Made by a program: the position numbers and the translations under genes
Origin: a bacterium
GTDB taxonomy: Bacteria; Eremiobacterota; Eremiobacteria; Baltobacterales; Baltobacteraceae
Reading direction: 5' to 3'
Length of the DNA: 15,282 nt
Assembly: GCA_021782295.1 (NCBI GenBank)
Contig: JAJXVC010000018.1
Span: forward strand, 1 to 15,282
The notes under the pieces: generated by a model
Databases searched by the model: none
What the model was told of the DNA's origin: nothing
The model's input: only the letters and a program-made list of their open reading frames with translations
In this document: in pieces, positions 1-6,987 of the stretch
Layout of the letters: each line of letters begins with the position of its first letter
Numbering within the stretch: the stretch's first letter is position 1

Positions 1-283
1 ACCGCTCGCGACGCGGGGGCGCAATATCGACATGCCGCCCGAGCAGGGTCAATTTGAGGACGGCAAAGCTCTCGCCGACGAGATCGACGCGCCCCAGCGC
101 CCTGAGTCGCTCCTCGATCTGCGCGAAGGAGAGGCCGGTTACGACGTAATCAAAGTCTTTCGGCTCCGAGGCGCCGCCGAGGCGCAGATCGTCGCGCACC
201 CGCCCACCAACAGAAAAAAGCGTCCCAGGCGGAAGCGCATCGGCAAGCAACCGATCGATGGGGTGCAGCGGCATCGCATTCAT
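1..283 (-). CDS. tRNA nucleotidyltransferase / poly(A) polymerase family protein (5' part only)
   Basis: The first 94 residues are present and the gene runs off the left edge. The head-domain signature of the class II nucleotidyltransferase family is clear: GGRVRDD at residues 26-32, the acidic DFD at 43-45 that would bind the catalytic metals, and a PPRRE motif at 89-93. Family members add CCA to tRNA 3' ends or polyadenylate RNA, and these motifs alone do not tell the two apart. The start is uncertain. In-frame ATG codons lie at 295, 283 and 274. I chose 283 because GGGG lies four bases upstream, whereas GGAGG is only two bases from the 295 ATG. The gene follows rsmG on the same strand after a gap containing a parS-like site. 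It could be the last gene of the rpmH-rsmG cluster or have its own promoter. Confidence 0.85.
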   Translation of the reverse strand, partial: MNAMPLHPIDRLLADALPPGTLFSVGGRVRDDLRLGGASEPKDFDYVVTGLSFAQIEERLRALGRVDLVGESFAVLKLTLLGRHVDIAPPRRER

Positions 284-325
284 TCTACCCCGCATCGCCT
301 CCCTCGACGAGCATTTCATCAGGAT

Positions 326-341
326 TGTTTCTCGTGAAACA
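326..341. promoter_or_regulatory. parS-like ParB-binding site
   Basis: TGTTTCTCGTGAAACA differs at one position (base 7, T instead of A) from the widely conserved bacterial parS palindrome TGTTTCACGTGAAACA. It lies in the non-coding gap between the rsmG stop and the following nucleotidyltransferase gene, about 6.8 kb from the proposed origin. That is where parS sites usually cluster. In the known system ParB loads onto parS and spreads to organise origin segregation with ParA and SMC. The mismatch breaks one arm of the palindrome. I saw no second copy in this window. Confidence 0.75.
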
Positions 342-346
342 CCGCG

Positions 347-1024
347 CTAGCAGCAGAGCGGCTTACTCTGCGGAATCCCGGTGCGCCGCGGGAAGCGGAT
401 CGGCGTTGGGCGCCGCTTGATGAGTCGCACGATTCGACGTTCCCCATCGAGCCGCAGATCCTCGAGCGGCTCGGCGCCGAGCACGAGCGCAGCGTCGGCG
501 ATCGCTGCCGCCTCACCCTCCTCGGCGCGCCCGCGAGGCATCAACGCGATCCCCCCGACGCGGAGGAGCGGAATCAGGTATTCGGCGACGGTCGTCGCCG
601 AAGAGACCGCGCGCGCGGTGGCGTGATCGTACTGCTCGCGAAGCCGAAGATCGTGGCCAAGCAGCTCCGCGCGACCGCAGAAGACCTCCGCACGAGCACC
701 GAACGCGGCGATCTGCTCGCGGAGAAAGCCGCATTTCTTCGCATTCGCCTCGAGAAAATCGACCTGCGCCCCCGCGAGCAGGAGTGGAATCCCCGGAAAG
801 CCGCCCCCCGAGCCGACGTCGATCGTCCGGCCAGCGATCTCCGGAAGCAGGGTCAAGGCGTCGAGCAGATGGGGAAGCAGCGCAGCAGCGCTCTTCGCGC
901 CGGTGAGATTGAAGCGCCGGTTCGAATCGAGAAGCGCGGCCCCGAAAGCACTGAGCCGATCGCGAAGTTGCTCCTCGATTGCGGCCTCGGCGAGCAACTC
1001 GTACAGCTCGGCGCGCTCGCTCAT
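347..1024 (-). CDS. rsmG: 16S rRNA (guanine-N7) methyltransferase RsmG (GidB)
   Basis: This 225-residue protein is of normal family length. RsmG methylates N7 of the guanine at about position 527 of 16S rRNA, using S-adenosylmethionine, in the cytoplasm. The sequence shows the family's NLTG near residues 39-42, the SAM-binding loop DVGSGGGFPGIP at 69-80, a TARAV segment, and a C-terminal YPR-type ending (FPRRTGIPQSKPL). The ATG overlaps the mnmG stop by four bases (ATGA), and GGGGTGG lies five bases upstream, so translation is probably coupled to mnmG. The gidA-gidB (mnmG-rsmG) pairing near the origin is widely conserved. Loss of RsmG gives low-level streptomycin resistance in several bacteria. 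The gene ends six bases before the parS-like site. Confidence 0.96.
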   Translation of the reverse strand: MSERAELYELLAEAAIEEQLRDRLSAFGAALLDSNRRFNLTGAKSAAALLPHLLDALTLLPEIAGRTIDVGSGGGFPGIPLLLAGAQVDFLEANAKKCGFLREQIAAFGARAEVFCGRAELLGHDLRLREQYDHATARAVSSATTVAEYLIPLLRVGGIALMPRGRAEEGEAAAIADAALVLGAEPLEDLRLDGERRIVRLIKRRPTPIRFPRRTGIPQSKPLCC

Positions 1025-2892
1025 GGCGCCACCCCGCGCGGGCGCTCTTCGCGGCGCTGCAGATGCAGTGAGAGAATCGCCACATCGGCTGGGGCGACTC
1101 CCGGAACCCGCGCCGCCGCTCCGAGCGTCCGCGGCCGTTGGCGGAGCAGCTTCTCGCGCGCCTCGGTCGAGAGCGCCTGTACGCGATCGTAGGCAAAATC
1201 GTGCGGGATGACGAGCCGTTCGCGACGTGCAGCCTGTGCAACGGCCTGCTCTTCCCGCTTCACATACCCTTCGAGCTTGATCTCGATCTCAAGCCGCTCG
1301 CCGGTCTCCGCACCGAGCCCCTCGGGAAGCCACGCGCGCAGGTCTTCGATGTGAATCTGCGGGCGCCGCAGCGCTTCGGCGAGGGTGGGCGGACCCTGGA
1401 ATCGCTCTCCCGCGACCTCGCGCACCGGCAGCCGGCAACGCTCGGATTCGGCGATCTCTCGATCCAAAACGGCGATCTCCTCGCAAAAGCCAGTCCATTG
1501 TTCGTCATCTACCAGTCCAATATCGCGTCCGTGCGGCGTTAAGCGTCGATCGGCGTTATCGTGTCGCAGCAGCACGCGATGTTCGGCACGCGAGGTCATC
1601 ATCCGGTAGGGCTCGTCGACGCCCTTCCCGACCAGGTCGTCCACGAGGACGCCGATGTACCCCTCGGAGCGCGCGATGCGCAGCGGCTCGCGCCCGCGTG
1701 CCGCGAGCGCGGCATTCGCCCCCGCAAGCAGCCCCTGCGCGGCCGCCTCCTCGTAGCCCGAGGTGCCGTTGAGTTGGCCGCAATGGTAGAGCCCGGCGAT
1801 GCGCCGCGTCTGCAACGTGTCGTCGAGCTCCGTCGGCGCGACCATATCGTATTCGACGGCATATCCCGCGCGCAGCATCTCGCACTGCTCCATCCCAGGG
1901 AGCGTTTGCAGCATCTGGATCTGCACCTCGGCGGGCAGCGAGGTCGAGAACCCGCCGACGTAGAGTGTGGGCTCCTCCCAACCCTCGGGTTCGATGAAGA
2001 GTTGATGCGTCGGATTATGCGCGAACTTCACCACTTTATCTTCGATCGAGGGACAGTAGCGCGGGCCGATCCCGCGGATCAAATCGAGTCCGTAGAGCGG
2101 CGAGCGATGCAAATTCTCGCGCACGAGCGCGTGCGTGCGTGCATTCGTATCGATGAGATAACAGGGCAACTGTGCGCCGACGAAGCGCGCTTCGCTCCGA
2201 CGCGAAAACAACAACGGCGTTGCGCTCGGCTCCTGCACGCGCATTGCGCCGTAATCGACGCTGTTGCGATCGACGCGCGGCGGCGTTCCCGTCTTGAGCC
2301 GTTGCATCGAAAAGCCGAGTTCGTGCAGCGCATGCGAGAGCCCGATCGCCGGCGCTTCGGCGTAACGTCCGCCGGGTTGCACCTCCTCACCGCGAAAAAG
2401 TTTTCCGCCCAAAAAGGTTCCCGTCGCTAAAACGATGTGTCGCGCAAAGAACGCGCGCCCATCGGCGCAACGAACGCCGCGCACTTCACCGGCGACGACG
2501 ATCAACGCTTCGACCATCGCCGCTTCGATCTGCAACGCCGGCAAACGCTGCAACAAGCGCAACGCCGCGCGATTGTACGACGGTTTATCCATCAGTTGCC
2601 GCAAGGCGCGCACCGCCGGCCCTTTGCTTTCATTGAGAAATCGCGCGTGCAGGCTACACGAATCGGCAAGCACACCCATCGCCCCACCGAGCGCATCGAT
2701 CTCGCGCACGAGTTGCCCCTTCGCGCTGCCGCCGATCGACGGATTGCACGGCAACGTGCAGATGCGCTCCGGATCCCCCGTCAACAGCAATGTCGGCACG
2801 CCCATTTTTGCCGCAGCATGCGCGGCCTCCACGCCGGCATGTCCCCCACCGACAACGATGACGCCCGCATCGTCGCTCCGCATTTTCTCCAT
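1021..2892 (-). CDS. mnmG: tRNA uridine-5-carboxymethylaminomethyl modification enzyme MnmG (GidA)
   Basis: This 623-residue FAD protein is full length. With MnmE it installs the (carboxymethyl)aminomethyl group at C5 of wobble uridine 34 of certain tRNAs. Visible features are the N-terminal dinucleotide-binding GGGHAGVEAA (15-24), the CNPSIGG segment with its conserved cysteine (C49), GTFLGGK, LKTGTPPR and the YCPSIEDK segment with the second conserved cysteine. A basic, helical C-terminal domain that binds MnmE and tRNA follows. The usual cysteine of GGGHAGCEAA is valine here. The ATG at 2892 lies two bases after the mnmE stop, and a second in-frame ATG at 2883 is possible. The end overlaps rsmG by four bases. 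Its partner gene is directly upstream, so both subunits are made from one transcript. Confidence 0.97.
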   Translation of the reverse strand: MEKMRSDDAGVIVVGGGHAGVEAAHAAAKMGVPTLLLTGDPERICTLPCNPSIGGSAKGQLVREIDALGGAMGVLADSCSLHARFLNESKGPAVRALRQLMDKPSYNRAALRLLQRLPALQIEAAMVEALIVVAGEVRGVRCADGRAFFARHIVLATGTFLGGKLFRGEEVQPGGRYAEAPAIGLSHALHELGFSMQRLKTGTPPRVDRNSVDYGAMRVQEPSATPLLFSRRSEARFVGAQLPCYLIDTNARTHALVRENLHRSPLYGLDLIRGIGPRYCPSIEDKVVKFAHNPTHQLFIEPEGWEEPTLYVGGFSTSLPAEVQIQMLQTLPGMEQCEMLRAGYAVEYDMVAPTELDDTLQTRRIAGLYHCGQLNGTSGYEEAAAQGLLAGANAALAARGREPLRIARSEGYIGVLVDDLVGKGVDEPYRMMTSRAEHRVLLRHDNADRRLTPHGRDIGLVDDEQWTGFCEEIAVLDREIAESERCRLPVREVAGERFQGPPTLAEALRRPQIHIEDLRAWLPEGLGAETGERLEIEIKLEGYVKREEQAVAQAARRERLVIPHDFAYDRVQALSTEAREKLLRQRPRTLGAAARVPGVAPADVAILSLHLQRREERPRGVAP

Positions 2893-2894
2893 CG

Positions 2895-4631
2895 CTACTT
2901 TCCGATGCAGAAGCGGGCGAAGATGCTCGCGAGCATCTCTTCGCTCGCTTCTGCGGGCGAGAGCTGTGCAAGCGCAGCGTCGACCAATCGCAGATCGTTG
3001 CCGACGAGATCGAGCGGCTCATGTGCATCGAGTGCTGCGCACGCAGAGCGCAGCGCGTCGAGTGCGCGCGCGACTGCGTCGAACTGCTCGCCGAAAGCGA
3101 GATGCGCGCGCTCGAGATCGGGGCGTTCGGTTCCCCAGCCGAGCTGCGCGATCGCCGCTCGCAATTCGTGCAACGTCTTCGGCCACCGCGTACTGCCGAT
3201 CACCGAGATGCCCGAAACCGCCCGCACCGCAGACGTATCGAGATCGGCCTTATTAAAAAAGACGATCCGCGCGCGCCCCTCGCTGCGCGCGAGCAAGCTC
3301 TCCGCCGACGGCGATAGCGGTATCGAAGCATCGAGTACCAACAGCAGAATCCGCGCGCTCTCGAACGCTCGTTCCGATCGTTCGATCCCCAACGCCTCGA
3401 TCCGATCGGCGTGCGCGCGAATGCCGGCGGTATCGACCGCGCGAACCGCGACGCCGTCGACGACGAAGCGCTCCTCGATGCTGTCGCGCGTCGTTCCGGG
3501 AAGCTCGGAGACGATCGCGCGCTCCTCGCCGAGCAACGCGTTGAGTAACGAGGATTTCCCGGCGTTGGGCGGGCCGACGATGGCGAGGCTGACGCCCTCG
3601 CGCAGCAGGCGACCGACCTCGCCGTCCCGTTGCAACTGCGCGAGCTCGCCTTCGAGTGCGTGCAGCGTCTCGGCGAGCGGCGCGCGCGCCGGCTCCTCGA
3701 CTTCATCGGGAAAATCGATCGAGGCGGCGAGTTGTTCGAGCGGCTCGCGCAGCGTTGCGCGCATCGCCGTTACTTTGGCCAGCAGCCCGCCGCCGAGATT
3801 GGCGAGCGCGGCCCGCGCCGCCGAAGCAGTTTCGGCAGCGATGAGGTCGCCGATCGCGCCGACGCCGTCAAGATCGATCTTTCCGGCAAGAAAGGCGCGC
3901 CGCGTAAACTCACCGGGCCCCGCCTGGCGCGCTCCGCACGCGATAGCGGCGCGCACCACCTCGCGCGCGAGTACCGGCGCGCCGTGCAGGTGAAACTCGA
4001 CGACATCTTCACCGGTCGCCGAGTGCGGCGCCGGAAACGCAAGTGCGAGCGCGTCGTCGATCGGGCGCCCCGATTCATCGACGAGCGCAACGCGGGTTGC
4101 GCGGCGCGGCTCGAGCGCGACACCCGCAACGAGCTTCGCTGCAATAGCGCGTGCCTCTGCGCCGCTGAGGCGCACGATCGCGATCGCGCCATGCCCCGGA
4201 GGCGTCGCGACGGCCACGATCGTCGGCTCTGCCGAGGTATCGACGTTCGCCGCGTCCGGCGCGTCGTCGATCAGTTCGATGCGGTTGCCGAAGGGATCGT
4301 CGACGTAGCAGTGTGCTCGCCCTTGCAACGGTATCGAATCGGTTCGAATTGCGATGGCCGCGGCGCGCAGGCGCGCGAGCAATGCAGCGTACTCCGCGCA
4401 GGCAAAAGCGACGTGCCCCTTGGTCGCGGGGCGAAAATCCGGGTCGACACCGAGATGCACCGCCATCGCTCCGCTCTGAAACCAGAGTCCGCCGCGCGCG
4501 CGCAATTCCGGCGGCTTGGGCACCTCGCGCAACGCAAGCAGCGCGCCGTAGAAGGCGCGCGCCGCTTCCTCGCTCCCTGCGGGGATCGCTATTTGCAGAT
4601 GGTCGACCCGGGTCGATGCAGAGCGCTTCAC
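2895..4631 (-). CDS. mnmE: VOC (glyoxalase-fold) domain fused to tRNA modification GTPase MnmE
   Basis: This is a 578-residue two-part protein. Residues about 8-122 look like a small glyoxalase/VOC protein (DHLQIAIP, AFYGALL, LHxxD-type HLGVD, DDPFGNRIELID). H11, H73 and E119 sit where FosA-type proteins bind metal. After a short Ala/Asp linker, residues 137-578 are a complete MnmE: the N-terminal domain starts TIVAVATPPGHGA, and the G domain carries GPPNAGKS (353-360), TTRD (380-383), DTAG (400-403) and NKAD (460-463). The C-terminal FCIGK supplies the conserved cysteine. MnmE with MnmG modifies tRNA wobble U34. The start is taken as GTG 4631, because the earlier in-frame ATG at 4736 would overlap khpB by 68 bases and add an odd unmatched tail. 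No ATG, GTG or TTG in the linker would allow a separate MnmE start. The role of the VOC domain is unknown. Confidence 0.93.
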   Translation of the reverse strand: MKRSASTRVDHLQIAIPAGSEEAARAFYGALLALREVPKPPELRARGGLWFQSGAMAVHLGVDPDFRPATKGHVAFACAEYAALLARLRAAAIAIRTDSIPLQGRAHCYVDDPFGNRIELIDDAPDAANVDTSAEPTIVAVATPPGHGAIAIVRLSGAEARAIAAKLVAGVALEPRRATRVALVDESGRPIDDALALAFPAPHSATGEDVVEFHLHGAPVLAREVVRAAIACGARQAGPGEFTRRAFLAGKIDLDGVGAIGDLIAAETASAARAALANLGGGLLAKVTAMRATLREPLEQLAASIDFPDEVEEPARAPLAETLHALEGELAQLQRDGEVGRLLREGVSLAIVGPPNAGKSSLLNALLGEERAIVSELPGTTRDSIEERFVVDGVAVRAVDTAGIRAHADRIEALGIERSERAFESARILLLVLDASIPLSPSAESLLARSEGRARIVFFNKADLDTSAVRAVSGISVIGSTRWPKTLHELRAAIAQLGWGTERPDLERAHLAFGEQFDAVARALDALRSACAALDAHEPLDLVGNDLRLVDAALAQLSPAEASEEMLASIFARFCIGK

Positions 4632-4668
4632 GGTAGCCTGCTTCTCGAAATGAAGCGCTATGCGGGGA

Positions 4669-5274
4669 TCAAGCCGGGAAAACGACGACGCAGCGCTCGG
4701 GCTCCACGCCCTCGGATTCAGTACGAATGCGGGCATCCTCCGAGATCGTCATGTGCACGATCTTGCGCTCCGACGGAAGCATCGGCTCGAGTTTGCTCGG
4801 CTTGCCGCTGCGCACCACTTCCTCAACCGCATCGAGAGCAATCTCTTTCAAACGCTCGGCGCGACGAGCCCGATAGCCTTCGGCATCGATCGTAAAATAG
4901 CGACGATTGCCGCGATTCCCCGCGTTGATGATGTTGTTGAAGACGAGGTTAATCGCTTCAAGCGTGTTCCCGTGCCGTCCGATCAGCATCGCGAGGTCGG
5001 GGCCGTTGACTTCGAAATACTCGCCTTCCTGTCGCGGAATATACGAAATATCCGCAGCGCCGACGCCCATCTTCGCGAGCATCTCGGTCAGCAGCGCGTG
5101 CGCCGTCTTCGCATCCTCGGGAACCGGCTGTGCCTTTCCCGATGGCCCGTTGGAACGCGGGAGCCAGCCGCAGCGGAATGGTCGGCGGCCGCGCCCGCCG
5201 CCGCTTCCCGGAATTGCGCGGTCGCGAATGTGCGCCGGCTGTTCTTCAAACTCGTAATCGTCTTCGTAGAGCAT
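4669..5274 (-). CDS. khpB: RNA-binding protein KhpB (Jag/SpoIIIJ-associated), KH and R3H domains
   Basis: This 201-residue cytoplasmic RNA-binding protein carries a KH domain with the GxxG loop IGRHG (98-102) and a C-terminal R3H domain (SERKIVH, R170 and H174). In other bacteria KhpB (Jag, EloR) pairs with KhpA and affects small-RNA and mRNA levels, cell elongation and division. The first 60 residues do not resemble the usual Jag-N domain. They begin acidic ([12 protein letters not shown]) and then turn Gly/Arg-rich (about 20-40). The ATG overlaps the yidC stop by one base (TAATG), which fixes the start and suggests coupled translation, as in many yidC-jag pairs. A 37-base gap separates it from mnmE. 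Confidence 0.92.
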   Translation of the reverse strand: MLYEDDYEFEEQPAHIRDRAIPGSGGGRGRRPFRCGWLPRSNGPSGKAQPVPEDAKTAHALLTEMLAKMGVGAADISYIPRQEGEYFEVNGPDLAMLIGRHGNTLEAINLVFNNIINAGNRGNRRYFTIDAEGYRARRAERLKEIALDAVEEVVRSGKPSKLEPMLPSERKIVHMTISEDARIRTESEGVEPERCVVVFPA

Positions 5275-6134
5275 TAGGGCTTCGCGCCTTTCTTTTTAAC
5301 CGAGCCGTTATCGAGCGCCGGCGATGAGGCCGCGCGCTTTTTCTTTGAGGTTTTCGCTACGCGTTCGTCGATATCGCGAACCGCAGCAGCGACGCCGTCG
5401 TCGGTGGTAATCGCGCGGTCGCTATCGATTGCGCCGAGCGGTTCGTGGTACTGCCGCAACATGTAGAACTGCTGCGCCATCGTCAAAACGTTGTACGAAA
5501 GCCAGTACAGCACCATCGCCGACGGCCACTGCGTACGAAAGCCGATGACGCCGAGCATCAGCGGCGAGACGATCTGCATGATCTTGTTCGTGTTGGCTTG
5601 CTGCGGATCGGTCGCAGGCATCGTGGTAAAACGCAAGCTGATGTACTGCGAGATCATGTAGAGCACAATGAGTAAAAGATCGGGTTGCGCGAGGTTCTGC
5701 GCAAGAATTTTCGGGAAATGCGCCGAGAGCGCGGTGCCGACCCACAAAAACGTCGTTTGCGCGTAAAGGGTGCGGTGCAAGATCACGACCCAATAGACGC
5801 TAAAAAGAATCGGCAACTGCACCAGCATCGGCAGACAACCGGCGAGCGGATTGACGTTGTGCTCTTTGTAGAGCTTCATCGTCTCTTCTTGGAGTTTCTT
5901 GGAATCGTCTTTGTAGCGCGCCTGAACCTTCTTCATCTCCGGCGCTACTTTTTGCATCGAGATCATCGCTTTGAATTGCGCGACGTTGAGCTTCCAGAAG
6001 ACCAGGCGAATCAGTAGGGCGAGAACGACCAAGCTGAGGCCGAGGTTGTGCGTATAGCGGTCGATCCCGAGAACCAACCACGAGAGTGAATGCACGATCG
6101 GGTCGAGTATCGAGGCGGCGAAGATTGGCGTCAC
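5274..6134 (-). CDS. yidC: Membrane protein insertase YidC (short Oxa1/SpoIIIJ type)
   Basis: This 286-residue inner-membrane insertase helps place membrane proteins, alone or with SecYEG. Hydrophobic segments lie at about 12-24, 30-50, 98-120, 151-168 and 186-226. The conserved arginine of the hydrophilic groove is visible in LLIRLVFW (R43), followed by the charged cytoplasmic hairpin (about 58-93). The tail is very basic (KKKRA, KKKGAKP), as expected for ribosome contact. There is no large periplasmic P1 domain as in proteobacterial YidC and no lipobox cysteine as in SpoIIIJ. The start is GTG 6134, supported by AAAGGA five bases upstream (6140-6145). It overlaps the yidD stop by four bases (GTGA). 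It is next to yidD and khpB, its usual partners. Confidence 0.96.
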   Translation of the reverse strand: MTPIFAASILDPIVHSLSWLVLGIDRYTHNLGLSLVVLALLIRLVFWKLNVAQFKAMISMQKVAPEMKKVQARYKDDSKKLQEETMKLYKEHNVNPLAGCLPMLVQLPILFSVYWVVILHRTLYAQTTFLWVGTALSAHFPKILAQNLAQPDLLLIVLYMISQYISLRFTTMPATDPQQANTNKIMQIVSPLMLGVIGFRTQWPSAMVLYWLSYNVLTMAQQFYMLRQYHEPLGAIDSDRAITTDDGVAAAVRDIDERVAKTSKKKRAASSPALDNGSVKKKGAKP

Positions 6135-6376
6135 CGGGGTCCTTTCAACGAGATGGTCGGGGGAACGGGATCGTACCCCGATGCGTGCCAGGGATGGCAG
6201 CGCAAAAGCCGGAGGAGTCCAAGACGGACGCCGTGGAGCACGCCGAAGCGAGCGATCGCTTCGCTTGCATACTGCGAGCAGGTCGGCTGGTACCGGCAGG
6301 CCGGCGGGAAGAGCGGCGAGAGCAGACGCCGATAAAGGGCGATGCAGGCGATCGCCACGCGCTGCGAGCGGGTCAT
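6131..6376 (-). CDS. yidD: Membrane protein insertion efficiency factor YidD
   Basis: This small 81-residue protein contains the YidD hallmark [15 protein letters not shown] near residues 27-41 and the downstream [12 protein letters not shown]. An amphipathic, basic N-terminal helix (about 1-22) suits the known peripheral attachment to the inner membrane. YidD improves YidC-dependent insertion, probably by acting at the insertase. The ATG overlaps the rnpA stop (ATGA) and has GAGG seven bases upstream. The GTGA at its end overlaps yidC. The rnpA-yidD-yidC order is standard near bacterial origins. Confidence 0.96.
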   Translation of the reverse strand: MTRSQRVAIACIALYRRLLSPLFPPACRYQPTCSQYASEAIARFGVLHGVRLGLLRLLRCHPWHASGYDPVPPTISLKGPR

Positions 6377-6690
6377 CGAAGCGCCTCGAAGACGGCGCGC
6401 TCGAGATCGGCGTAGCTCATCGCGGCACTCGCGGGCTTGGCGACCAGCAAGAGCCGCCCCGGCGCCGGGTCGGCGAGCCGCGCCTGAATGGCGGCGCCCA
6501 GGCGCCGTTTGATGAGGTTCCGGACGACCGCTCCCCCGACGCTGCCCGAGACCGAGATCCCGACGACGGGGTAGGCCCCGTCGCGGCCGCGATCGGAGAA
6601 AAGCGAAAAGGCCGACGTCTCGACACGTCGGCCGCTGCGGCGTAAACGATGGAAATCGGCTCGCCGCTTCAGGGTCTCATAGCGGCGCAT
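6373..6690 (-). CDS. rnpA: Ribonuclease P protein component
   Basis: This 105-residue basic protein aids the RNase P RNA in cutting 5' leaders from pre-tRNAs. The family pattern is recognisable: [13 protein letters not shown] at the start (LxxxxDF), a strand VVGISVS, and the basic helix RNLIKRR (57-63). Two usually conserved places differ: the Lys-Lys after the strand is Gly-Ser (GISVSGS), and the third residue of the RNR motif is Leu. The ATG at 6690 is 25 bases after the rpmH stop. No good ribosome-binding site is visible there, and GTG 6696 is an alternative. A longer in-frame start at 6774 lies inside rpmH and was not used. The RNase P RNA gene is not in this window. Confidence 0.9.
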   Translation of the reverse strand: MRRYETLKRRADFHRLRRSGRRVETSAFSLFSDRGRDGAYPVVGISVSGSVGGAVVRNLIKRRLGAAIQARLADPAPGRLLLVAKPASAAMSYADLERAVFEALR

Positions 6691-6715
6691 CGGCACGGGG
6701 TGCTTGCTCGACCGC

Positions 6716-6850
6716 CTAGACGCTGAGGCGGTGACGCCCCTTCTTGCGCCGACGTGCGAGCACGTTGCGGCCATTCTTCGTGCGCATGCGCTCGAGGAAT
6801 CCGTGGACGCGCTTGCGGCGTCGATTGTGCGGCTGGTACGTCCGCTTCAT
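6716..6850 (-). CDS. rpmH: 50S ribosomal protein L34
   Basis: This 44-residue, very basic protein reads [14 protein letters not shown] at its start and ends KKGRHRLSV, matching L34 along its whole length, including the [12 protein letters not shown] core. It is part of the large ribosomal subunit. The ribosome-binding site AGGAG sits nine bases before the ATG. It is the first gene of the leftward cluster, behind a sigma70-like promoter at 6911-6940 and a GC-rich leader hairpin. rnpA follows after 25 bases, the usual pair. Confidence 0.98.
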   Translation of the reverse strand: MKRTYQPHNRRRKRVHGFLERMRTKNGRNVLARRRKKGRHRLSV

Positions 6851-6876
6851 AATCTGTAGCTCCTAGGTGAACATTG

Positions 6877-6897
6877 AAAAGGCCGCCGATGGGCGGC
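6877..6897 (-). terminator. GC hairpin plus T-run in the rpmH leader (attenuator-like)
   Basis: On the minus strand GCCGCC-CATC-GGCGGC forms a perfect six-pair stem with a four-base loop, followed by C and TTTT. It lies between the rpmH promoter and the rpmH start, only a few bases after the expected transcription start. The T-run is short, so full termination is doubtful. It could instead be an attenuator or a 5' hairpin that protects the mRNA. No gene upstream on this strand needs a terminator here. Confidence 0.5.
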
Positions 6898-6910
6898 AGA
6901 CGGCTTAGGG

Positions 6911-6940
6911 AGTATAGGCAGGGGAGGGCCCGCGCGTCAA
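6911..6940 (-). promoter_or_regulatory. Sigma70-type promoter for the rpmH-rnpA-yidD-yidC cluster
   Basis: On the minus strand the -35 box TTGACG (6940-6935, five of six consensus bases) and the -10 box TATACT (6916-6911, five of six) are separated by 18 bases. Transcription would start near 6904 and give a leader of about 54 bases. This is the best promoter match noticed in the window. DnaA-box-like sequences lie just upstream (6950-6958, 6973-6981), so DnaA might influence it. Confidence 0.72.
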
Positions 6941-6972
6941 GCAGGGCCGCTCTCCACACCTGTTGAGAAAGC

Positions 6973-6981
6973 TGTGTATAG
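6973..6981 (-). promoter_or_regulatory. DnaA-box-like sequence (TGTGTATAG)
   Basis: The minus-strand reading CTATACACA differs at one base from TTATACACA, a known DnaA-box form. The surrounding stretch, with CTCTCCACA at 6950-6958, looks like a decayed pair of boxes close to the rpmH promoter. Confidence 0.5.
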
Positions 6982-6987
6982 GGTGGG

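Noticed and set aside
2437..3993. Long plus-strand open frame opposite mnmG/mnmE (518 codons)
   Set aside because: It is antisense to two clearly recognised genes and is dominated by Arg, Ser and Ala, as expected for a shadow frame in GC-rich DNA.
4632..4736. Upstream ATG extension of the mnmE fusion
   Set aside because: It would overlap khpB by 68 bases, and the extra 35 residues look like an out-of-frame reading of khpB. GTG 4631 leaves a normal VOC start.
3630..4895. Long plus-strand open frame opposite mnmE and khpB (421 codons)
   Set aside because: Arg-rich low-complexity translation with no recognisable motif, and fully antisense to real genes.
6691..6774. Upstream ATG extension of rnpA
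   Set aside because: It lies inside rpmH, and the extra residues do not resemble RnpA, which begins at the ATG at 6690.
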